64,000 bases of DNA, taken from positions 287,869 to 351,868 of the forward strand of contig NZ_VEWL01000001.1 in NCBI RefSeq assembly GCF_006376685.1. The letters are read 5' to 3'. The notes beneath the pieces are model-generated. The model saw only the letters and a program-made list of their open reading frames with translations, was not told the origin of the DNA and did no database searches. Position numbers and translations under genes: made by a program. Shown here one piece after another: positions 16,958 through 23,855 of the stretch. Each line of letters opens with the position of its first letter. Positions within the stretch are counted from its first letter, which is position 1. This DNA is from Ochrobactrum teleogrylli. GTDB lineage: Bacteria > Pseudomonadota > Alphaproteobacteria > Rhizobiales > Rhizobiaceae.

Positions 16958-17731
16958 ATGGCGCGTTTTTCAGCCAATCTCGGCTTTCTCTGGCAAGAAT
17001 TGCCGCTGCCTGACGCCATCCGCGCTGCAAAGGCCGCCGGTTTCGATGCTGTGGAATGCCATTGGCCCTATAAATTCGAGCCTGGCGATGTCGCTGCCGC
17101 CTTGCGCGATACCGGATTGACGATGCTTGGCCTCAATACAATTCGCGGCAATGTCGAGGCTGGCGAGAACGGTCTGGCGGCGCTTGCCGGAAGGGAAGAT
17201 GAGGCGCAGGCAGCGATTCGTCAGGCTGTGGATTATGCCGTCGCCATCGGTGCCCTGAATATCCATGTGATGGCCGGAAAAGCAGAAGGCGAAGCGGCGC
17301 ATCGCATATTCATTGCAAATCTTACTTATGCCTGCGAACTGGCCGCCACTCACGGCATAACGATCCTGATCGAGCCGCTGAACCACCGCGATGCGCCGGG
17401 ATATTTTCTGAAGACATCAGAACAAGCCATTGCAATCATTCAAGAAGTGGCGGCAAGCAATCTGAAGCTGATGTTCGATTGCTACCATCTTCAAATCATG
17501 GAAGGCGATATCAGCAAACGGCTGGAAGCGTTGCAGCCGCATATCGGGCATGTCCAGATTGCGGCAGTGCCGGATAGAGCCGAGCCCGACCACGGCGAAC
17601 TGGATTACCGGCATATTGTACAGTTGCTCGATGCTCTCGGCTATGAAATGCCGCTCGGTGCCGAATATCGCCCGAAAACGACGACCGATGCCGGACTGTC
17701 ATGGCTGTCCGGGATGAAGGCTTCGCGATGA
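16958..17731 (+). CDS. otnI: 2-oxo-tetronate isomerase (hydroxypyruvate isomerase family)
   Basis: 257-residue TIM-barrel isomerase of the Hyi/AP-endonuclease-2 family. Typical pieces are the N-terminal ARFSANLGFLWQELPLPDAI, the metal-site region TILIEPLNHRDAPGYFL, LMFDCYHLQIMEGD, HVQIAAVPDRAEPDHGELDY and the end GAEYRPKTTTDAGLSWL. It interconverts 2-oxo- and 3-oxo-tetronate, joining the dehydrogenases to OtnK. The start is ATG 16958, one base after the otnC stop; a longer frame runs into otnC without a ribosome site. It closes the catabolic block of the operon. Confidence 0.92.
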   Translation: MARFSANLGFLWQELPLPDAIRAAKAAGFDAVECHWPYKFEPGDVAAALRDTGLTMLGLNTIRGNVEAGENGLAALAGREDEAQAAIRQAVDYAVAIGALNIHVMAGKAEGEAAHRIFIANLTYACELAATHGITILIEPLNHRDAPGYFLKTSEQAIAIIQEVAASNLKLMFDCYHLQIMEGDISKRLEALQPHIGHVQIAAVPDRAEPDHGELDYRHIVQLLDALGYEMPLGAEYRPKTTTDAGLSWLSGMKASR

Positions 17732-18067
17732 GGGCAATGGCTCGCACAATCTCTTTAGCTAATGTTTCGGGATTGCGGCAAAACGAGATTGACTCGCGGC
17801 CTTCGACCGGCCAACAATGGACAAGTGGTCCGTTCACCTTACCAGTTAAGGGTGAAACGGTCCCGGCAGGGAATTGACGGCATACGCAATACGCGCGCCT
17901 GACTATCGGTTGCGCAGCATCGACCCACTATTGAAATTCGATAATGCATGCAGGCCGAAGCATATCCGCCCTCCGGGTTTTGAGGATCGTCAGGATCTTG
18001 CTTCAATAGAAAATTCAAATTGAAAACGCGCTCTGAGGCCGGGGGCGCAACACGGAGGAATGCTGGG
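17732..18067. other. 336-bp gap between otnI and the SDR gene, with a bulged hairpin
   Basis: No convincing gene. At 17827-17863 GGTCCGTTCACCTTA faces TAAGGGTGAAACGGTCC, an inverted repeat with two one-base bulges that could end or attenuate the otn transcript, though no T run follows. The stretch before the SDR gene is AT-rich (17997-18025) and may hold a promoter; no clean -35/-10 pair was found. Confidence 0.4.
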
Positions 18068-18844
18068 ATGAGTGAGGCAACGGGTGCGAAAAGTGGGGCC
18101 ATTGCGCTTGTCACCGGCGGCGGTACAGGTGTGGGCCGCGCTATCGCCAAAGCCCTCGGAGCACAAGGTTATCACGTCGTGATTTCCGGTCGTCGCATCG
18201 ATGTGCTGGAAAAGGCAGCATCCGATCTCGCCTCGCAAACCGGGGGAAGCTTTCACCCAATCGCAGCTGATGTGGGCGACCCGGTCGCCGTTCGCAAACT
18301 GTTTGATGCGATTGTTGAAAAGTTCGGACGGCTCGACCTTCTGGTCAACAATGCGGGCGTTCTCGTTCCGGGTGTGCCGCTTGAAGAGGTTACGTTCGAA
18401 GACTGGAGCGCTATTGTCGGCGCCAATCTCACGGGCGCTTTTCTGTGTACGCAGCAGGCTTTCCGCGTAATGAAGGCGCAAAGCCCGCGCGGTGGGCGGA
18501 TCATCAATAATGGGTCCATTTCCGCCACCACGCCGCGCCCCAATTCAGCGCCTTATACGGCGACGAAACATGCCATTGCCGGGCTGACCAAATCGACCGC
18601 TCTCGACGGGCGTAATTTCGATATTGCCTGCGGCCAGATCGATATCGGTAATGCCGCCAGCGATATGACGCAGAAGATTTCCACCGGCGTCATTCAGGCC
18701 AATGGAACCATGGCGGCGGAGCCGACCATCGATCCGGCACATGTCGCCAATGCGGTTGTCTATATGGCAAGCCTGCCGCTCGACGCCAATGTGCTGACCA
18801 TGACCGTCATGGCAACCAAGATGCCCTTTGTGGGCCGGGGTTAA
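18068..18844 (+). CDS. SDR-family NAD(P)-dependent dehydrogenase of unknown substrate
   Basis: 258-residue classical short-chain dehydrogenase. Cofactor motif [12 protein letters not shown] at about residues 15-26, NNAGV near residue 95, catalytic Ser in NNGSISA and the Tyr-Lys pair in YTATKHA. The segment after the catalytic site ([20 protein letters not shown]) is typical of sugar-alcohol or sugar-acid SDRs. The start at 18068 has GGAGG at the right distance; the upstream frame from TTG 18020 does not. It lies between the tetronate genes and a four-gene importer on the same strand, so it likely oxidises the imported compound or prepares it for the otn pathway. The true substrate is unknown. 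Confidence 0.85.
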   Translation: MSEATGAKSGAIALVTGGGTGVGRAIAKALGAQGYHVVISGRRIDVLEKAASDLASQTGGSFHPIAADVGDPVAVRKLFDAIVEKFGRLDLLVNNAGVLVPGVPLEEVTFEDWSAIVGANLTGAFLCTQQAFRVMKAQSPRGGRIINNGSISATTPRPNSAPYTATKHAIAGLTKSTALDGRNFDIACGQIDIGNAASDMTQKISTGVIQANGTMAAEPTIDPAHVANAVVYMASLPLDANVLTMTVMATKMPFVGRG

Positions 18845-18992
18845 ATAAAAACGGGAATGCGCACCGGAAGAGGAATTCGGCGCGGAGAGCATGAAAAGCA
18901 AGGAGAATATTCGCGAAAGATCTGAGCGTCGGAAGTGAGGAGCCGACATTCACATCTTCTTAAAATACAGAATGCAGTCTGGGAGGAGATGC

Positions 18993-20060
18993 ATGGCCAC
19001 TGTTCAGTTCGCCGAAGTGAAAAAGTCTTTCGGCAATTTCCCCGTCATCAAAGGCGTTAATATCGATATTGAAGACGGCGAGTTCGTCATTCTCGTCGGC
19101 CCCTCGGGCTGCGGAAAATCGACCCTGCTGCGCATGCTGGCCGGTCTGGAGAATATTTCCGGCGGCGAAATTCGCATCGGCGGCAGGCCGGTCAATAACT
19201 TGCCGCCCAAGGAACGCGATATCGCCATGGTGTTCCAGAATTATGCGCTCTATCCGCATATGACGGTCGCCAAGAACATGGCGTTCTCGCTGATGCTGAA
19301 TTCAGCGCCGCAGGCGGAAATCGACAAGCGTGTGAATTATGCCGCTGGCATTCTGGGCCTAACCAATCTGCTCGACCGCTATCCGCGCCAGCTTTCCGGT
19401 GGTCAGCGCCAGCGCGTGGCTATGGGACGCGCCATTGTTCGCGATCCGCAGGTTTTCCTGTTCGATGAGCCTTTGTCCAATCTCGACGCCAAGCTGCGCG
19501 TTGCGATGCGCGCCGAGATCAAGGAACTGCATCACCGCCTGAAAACGACGACCGTTTATGTGACGCACGACCAGATCGAAGCCATGACCATGGCCGACAA
19601 GATCGTCGTCATGCATGACGGCATTGTTGAGCAGGTGGGTTCGCCGCTGGAACTCTATGACAATCCCAACAATCTGTTTGTGGCGGGCTTCATTGGTTCT
19701 CCGGCCATGAACATGATCAAGGGCAAGCTTGATCCGCAAAACCCGCAGGTGTTCGTGGCTACCGATGGCACGAGGCTGCCCCTGTCGCGCAGCTATCCGC
19801 AGGCTGTGGGGCGAGACCTCGTTTACGGTCTGCGCCCGGAATATATCCGGCTTGACGGTGCGGGTCTGGCCGCGCCCGTGGTGGTGATCGAACCGACCGG
19901 CTATGAAACACAGATGGTCGTGAATTTCGGCGGCACGGAAGTCACCTGTGTTTTCCGCGAACGCGTCGATGTGCGCCCCGGCGAGGCGATCAATATTTCC
20001 ATCGACCCCGGCAATGTTCACCTCTTCGACGAAGAGAGCGGCATGCGCCTTATTGCATGA
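18993..20060 (+). CDS. MalK/UgpC-type sugar ABC transporter ATPase
   Basis: 355-residue ATPase of the carbohydrate uptake-1 family. Residues 1-235 are the nucleotide-binding domain: Walker A GPSGCGKS (36-43), Q-loop VFQNYALYPHMTV, signature LSGGQRQRVAMGRAIVRDP, Walker B FLFDEPLSNLDAKLR and the H-loop VTHDQIEAMTMAD. The C-terminal part is the OB-fold regulatory domain (GFIGSPAMNMIKG then LRPEYIRL). GGGAGGAG precedes ATG 18993. It heads the order ATPase, binding protein, two permeases. ATPases of this family are sometimes shared among importers, but a full set of partners follows here. Confidence 0.92.
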   Translation: MATVQFAEVKKSFGNFPVIKGVNIDIEDGEFVILVGPSGCGKSTLLRMLAGLENISGGEIRIGGRPVNNLPPKERDIAMVFQNYALYPHMTVAKNMAFSLMLNSAPQAEIDKRVNYAAGILGLTNLLDRYPRQLSGGQRQRVAMGRAIVRDPQVFLFDEPLSNLDAKLRVAMRAEIKELHHRLKTTTVYVTHDQIEAMTMADKIVVMHDGIVEQVGSPLELYDNPNNLFVAGFIGSPAMNMIKGKLDPQNPQVFVATDGTRLPLSRSYPQAVGRDLVYGLRPEYIRLDGAGLAAPVVVIEPTGYETQMVVNFGGTEVTCVFRERVDVRPGEAINISIDPGNVHLFDEESGMRLIA

Positions 20061-20200
20061 ATTTATACAAGGCACGCTGAAGGAGGGGAGAGCCCGAGGC
20101 CGTGTCTTTTCTGGGAAAGTGCATTTCACCAGATACCCGTTTTCGCCTGCAGGGACAGCGAACACGGCGTAACCAAGTCCCATTTTGGAGGAGGAGCATC

Positions 20201-21511
20201 ATGACTATCAGAAGAAGAACATTCCTGACAGGAACGGCAAGTCTTGTTGGCGCGGCGGGTTTGTCGGGCCTCGGCATTCGTCCGTCTTTTGCAGCCGAGC
20301 CGGATTATAAGCCGGAAGCGGGCGCCAGCCTGCGCGTGTTGCGCTGGACGCCTTTTGTGAAGGGCGATGAGGAAAGCTGGCTCGCCAACACCAAGAAGTT
20401 CACCGAAGCCACCGGCGTGGAAGTGCGCATCGACAAGGAAAGCTGGGAAGATATTCGTCCAAAGGCTGCGGTTGCCGCCAATGTCGGCTCTGGCCCCGAT
20501 ATCGTGATGTGCTGGTTCGACGATGCCCACCAGTATCCTGACAAGCTGGTCGATCTGACGGAGCTTGGCACCTATCTCGACGGGAAATATGGCGGTTTCT
20601 ATGACGGCCTCAAGGGTTATGCGACCCGCGAAGGCAAGTTCATCGCCATGCCGCTGACAGCAATCGGCAACGCGATTGTCTATCGCGACAGCCATATGAA
20701 AGCAGCTGGCTTCAGCGAATTCCCGCAGGACACCAAGGGCTTCCTTGAGCTTTGCAAGGCCATGAAAGCCAAGGGAACGCCTGCTGGCTTCCCGCATGGC
20801 AAGGCTGTCGGTGACGGCAACAACTATGCGCATTGGCTGCTCTGGAGCCACGGCGCGCAGATGGTCGATGAAAGCGGCAAGGTGACGATCAACTCGCCGG
20901 AAACGATTGCCGCCATCAACTATGCCAAGGAGCTTTATGCGACCTTCATTCCGGGCACGGAAAGCTGGCTCGACATCAACAACAACCGTGCGTTCCTCGC
21001 CGGTCAGGTGTCGCTGACGGCCAATGGCGTTTCCATCTACTATGCGGCGAAGAATGATCCGAAACTTAGCGAATTCGCCGCTGACATGCGCAGCACGAAC
21101 TTCCCCATTGGCCCGGTCGGCAAGAGCGTAGAACTGCACCAGACCAGCTCGCTTCTGCTGTTCAAGCATTCGAAATATCCGGAAGCAGCCAAGGCCTACA
21201 TCAAATTCATGATGGAAGCCGATCAGATGAACGCCTGGCTTGAAGGTTCCAGCGCCTATTGCTGCCAGCCGCTCAAGGCTTTCGCGGATAATCCGGTGTG
21301 GAAGGCAAATCCGATCCATACGCCTTATGCCCGCGCTTCGGAAACGCTGCGTCCGAACGGCTATGCCGGTCCGCTCGGCTATGCTTCGGCAGCCGTCATG
21401 GCCGACTATGTTCTGGTCGACATGTTCGCCTCCGCCGTTACCGGTGCTTCCACGCCGGAAGAAGCTGTGGCGAGCGCCGAAAAACGCGCCAACCGCTATT
21501 ATCGCGTCTAG
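20201..21511 (+). CDS. Family 1 sugar ABC transporter binding protein
   Basis: 436-residue periplasmic binding protein of the MalE/UgpB cluster (SBP_bac_1). The N-terminus has a Tat-like signal, RRRTFLTGTASLVGAAGL, within the first 30 residues, cut after SFA. Mature features are the early LRWTPFVKGDEESW, the ligand-domain turn GSGPDIVMCWFDDAHQYPD, and the hinge segment TANGVSIYYAAKND. ATG 20201 follows GGAGGAGGAG, a very strong ribosome site; the longer open frame upstream is not used. A perfect hairpin with a T run comes 20 bases after the stop, so most transcripts probably end here and the permeases are made in smaller amounts. Ligand unknown; a polyol, sugar acid or oligosaccharide are all possible. 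Confidence 0.92.
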   Translation: MTIRRRTFLTGTASLVGAAGLSGLGIRPSFAAEPDYKPEAGASLRVLRWTPFVKGDEESWLANTKKFTEATGVEVRIDKESWEDIRPKAAVAANVGSGPDIVMCWFDDAHQYPDKLVDLTELGTYLDGKYGGFYDGLKGYATREGKFIAMPLTAIGNAIVYRDSHMKAAGFSEFPQDTKGFLELCKAMKAKGTPAGFPHGKAVGDGNNYAHWLLWSHGAQMVDESGKVTINSPETIAAINYAKELYATFIPGTESWLDINNNRAFLAGQVSLTANGVSIYYAAKNDPKLSEFAADMRSTNFPIGPVGKSVELHQTSSLLLFKHSKYPEAAKAYIKFMMEADQMNAWLEGSSAYCCQPLKAFADNPVWKANPIHTPYARASETLRPNGYAGPLGYASAAVMADYVLVDMFASAVTGASTPEEAVASAEKRANRYYRV

Positions 21512-21532
21512 TCGCTGGAGCTGAGGCGCGAA

Positions 21533-21570
21533 TTCCAGCTTCGCGCCTCGTTTCTTTTTGGGTTCTGGAG
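21533..21570 (+). terminator. Terminator-like hairpin between binding protein and permease genes
   Basis: GAGGCGCGAA (21533-21542) pairs perfectly with TTCGCGCCTC (21550-21559), loop TTCCAGC, then GTTTCTTTTT. This is a rho-independent terminator by form, yet it lies inside an importer operon with the permease starting at 21581, so it probably acts as a partial attenuator. Confidence 0.85.
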
Positions 21571-21580
21571 ATTTGTATCC

Positions 21581-22543
21581 ATGACGATGACCAATTCACC
21601 CGGAGCCGGAGTATCCGGCGATCCCGGTGCGATAAAACGGCCTTTCATGTCTCGCCTTGCGAATAATCACAACATGCTGGGCTTTCTGTTCATGCTGCCC
21701 GCAGCGGTTTTTCTGGTCTGCTTCCTGACCTATCCGCTCGGTCTCGGCGTCTGGCTCGGCTTTACCGACACGAAGATTGGCCGCGATGGCATTTTCATCG
21801 GCTTGGAAAATTACGAGTTTCTGTGGGATGACAGTGTCTTCTGGCTGTCGGTGTTCAACACCGTACTCTACACAACCGTGGCGTCGGTGTTGAAATTCGG
21901 TCTCGGCCTCTGGCTCGCGCTGCTGTTGAACGAAAACCTGCCGTGCAAATCGTTCTTCCGCGCCATCGTGCTGTTGCCATGGGTGGTGCCGACCGTGCTT
22001 TCAGCACTGGCATTCTGGTGGATCTACGATTCCCAGTTCTCGATCATTTCGTGGTCGCTGATCAAAATGGGCCTCATCGATCAACCCATCAATTTCCTTG
22101 GCGATCCAACCAATGCGCGTCTTTCGGTGATTGCAGCCAATGTCTGGCGCGGCATTCCTTTCGTGGCGATTTCGCTTCTCGCTGGCTTGCAGACCATTCC
22201 CGCCTCATTGCAGGAAGCAGCATCGCTGGATGGTGCCTCAAGCTGGCAGCGGTTCCGGCATGTGACATTGCCGATGCTGACGCCGATCATCGCGGTGGTG
22301 ATGACGTTCTCCGTGTTGTTCACCTTCACGGATTTCCAGTTGATCTACGTTCTGACCAAGGGCGGCCCGGTCAACGCAACCCACCTGATGGCGACCCTGT
22401 CTTTCCAGCGCGCCATTCCCGGCGGCCAATTGGGTGAGGGTGCAGCGATTGCGGTCGCGATGATCCCGTTCCTCCTTGCCGCCATCATGTTTTCTTTCTT
22501 CGGCTTGCAGCGTCGCAAATGGCAGCAGGGCGGAAGCGACTGA
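21581..22543 (+). CDS. Sugar ABC transporter permease, MalF type
   Basis: 320-residue inner-membrane permease of the BPD_transp_1 family, first of a pair. After a soluble N-terminus of ~35 residues, LGFLFMLPAAVFLVCFLTYPLGLGVWLGF is the first membrane segment, a typical opening for this group (residues ~38-66). The EAA loop is EAASLDGASSWQRFRHVTLPMLTPII near residue 212. The start at 21581 has GGAG 13 bases upstream, slightly far; ATG 21587 is a near alternative. It follows the terminator-like hairpin and is 14 bases from the next permease. Confidence 0.9.
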   Translation: MTMTNSPGAGVSGDPGAIKRPFMSRLANNHNMLGFLFMLPAAVFLVCFLTYPLGLGVWLGFTDTKIGRDGIFIGLENYEFLWDDSVFWLSVFNTVLYTTVASVLKFGLGLWLALLLNENLPCKSFFRAIVLLPWVVPTVLSALAFWWIYDSQFSIISWSLIKMGLIDQPINFLGDPTNARLSVIAANVWRGIPFVAISLLAGLQTIPASLQEAASLDGASSWQRFRHVTLPMLTPIIAVVMTFSVLFTFTDFQLIYVLTKGGPVNATHLMATLSFQRAIPGGQLGEGAAIAVAMIPFLLAAIMFSFFGLQRRKWQQGGSD

Positions 22544-22557
22544 CAATGGAGATGACC

Positions 22558-23457
22558 ATGCATTCCAAGGCACCTTCCAATGAAGCCGCTTTGAAGGACG
22601 ACAGCCAGGGCATGTCCTATCTCAATCGCCTGCCGCGGCGGGTGGTGACGATCTACATACCCATAGCGCTGTTCGTCTTCGTGCTGCTGTTTCCGTTTTA
22701 CTGGATGGCGATCACCGCCGTAAAACCGAACTCGCAGCTGACGGATTATGATAATTTCAGCCCCTTCTGGGTGGTGGGGCCGACGCTTGACCATATCAAA
22801 TATCTGCTGTTCGAGACCTCCTATCCGGGCTGGTTGTGGAACACGATGCTGGTGGCGACGGCTTCGACTTTCCTGTCGCTGATTGCTTCCGTGTTGGGCG
22901 CTTATGCGATCGAACGCATCCGCTTCACCGGCTCGCGCTCGGTTGGCCTGTTCATCTTTCTGGCCTATCTGGTGCCACCGTCGATCCTGTTCATTCCGCT
23001 GGCGTTCATCGTCTTCAAGCTCGGCATCTATGATTCACGTCTGGCGCTGATCTTCACCTATCCCACCTTCCTCATTCCTTTCTGTACATGGCTGCTGATG
23101 GGATATTTTCGCTCAATACCCTTCGAGCTTGAGGAAAGTGCTCTGGTGGATGGCGCCAACCGGTGGCAGATTCTGCTCAAGATCATCCTGCCGCTGGCCG
23201 TGCCGGGGTTGATTTCGGCAGGCATCTTCGCCTTCACGCTTTCCTGGAACGAATTCATCTATGCGCTGACATTCATTCAGTCTTCCGAGAACAAGACTGT
23301 TCCCGTGGGCGTGCTGACCGAACTGGTGCGCGGCGATATTTTCGAATGGGGCGCGCTGATGGCGGGGGCGCTGTTCGGTTCGCTGCCGGTGGTGATCCTC
23401 TATTCGTTCTTCGTTGACTACTACGTGTCGTCGATGACGGGAGCGGTGAAGGAATAG
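22558..23457 (+). CDS. Sugar ABC transporter permease, MalG type
   Basis: 299-residue second permease of the importer. Six membrane segments start near residue 30 (VTIYIPIALFVFVLLFPFYW). MAITAVKPNSQL follows the first segment as in MalG relatives, and the EAA loop is ESALVDGANRWQILLKIILPLAVPGLI. Three in-frame ATGs lie at 22546, 22552 and 22558; the last is preferred because TGGAG at 22547-22551 then sits at ribosome-site distance. The operon ends with the strong terminator at 23511. Confidence 0.9.
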   Translation: MHSKAPSNEAALKDDSQGMSYLNRLPRRVVTIYIPIALFVFVLLFPFYWMAITAVKPNSQLTDYDNFSPFWVVGPTLDHIKYLLFETSYPGWLWNTMLVATASTFLSLIASVLGAYAIERIRFTGSRSVGLFIFLAYLVPPSILFIPLAFIVFKLGIYDSRLALIFTYPTFLIPFCTWLLMGYFRSIPFELEESALVDGANRWQILLKIILPLAVPGLISAGIFAFTLSWNEFIYALTFIQSSENKTVPVGVLTELVRGDIFEWGALMAGALFGSLPVVILYSFFVDYYVSSMTGAVKE

Positions 23458-23510
23458 GCGGATTTTCTGAATGCGCTGAACGCATTGTCAGAACCAAGAG
23501 TTTCTATGGG

Positions 23511-23551
23511 CCCGCTGCACAATTGGGTTTGTGCAGCGGGTCTTATTTTTT
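23511..23551 (+). terminator. Rho-independent terminator after the sugar importer operon
   Basis: CCCGCTGCACAA (23511-23522) pairs perfectly with TTGTGCAGCGGG (23529-23540), followed by TCTTATTTTTT. Confidence 0.93.
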
Positions 23552-23641
23552 CAGTGAGGGAATTTTAGCACTTGCCGATGCAATCAGGCAACGTTTCACA
23601 ATCTATGATTGACCTATGCGTCAAATCTGCTGCGAGCGCCC

Positions 23642-23669
23642 TTGACAGGCGAATGGTTCGAAATAATTC
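23642..23669 (+). promoter_or_regulatory. Candidate promoter of the autotransporter gene
   Basis: TTGACA (23642-23647), 16-bp spacer, TAATTC (23664-23669) in the 304-bp gap between the terminator and the gene. The spacing fits sigma-70 and the local sequence is AT-rich compared with the surroundings. The remaining gap shows nothing else I can name. Confidence 0.4.
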
Positions 23670-23855
23670 TCTTAATTAGAAAGAACTGATTTGCGCGTTG
23701 AGGGGCGTGTTTCTTTTCAACGGCGGATATCGTTACACCAGAATGACTTGCTGTATTCTGTAGCAATTCATTTTGGGTGATATTTGTTCTCGGGCTTTTC
23801 CGCTCTTTCGTACATGCACAGTCCTAGAGATGTTCGTTCTCGTTGGAGTTTCCGG

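Noticed and set aside
20126..21319. 397-residue open frame on minus opposite the family 1 binding protein
   Set aside because: Antisense shadow of a gene with signal peptide and family motifs.
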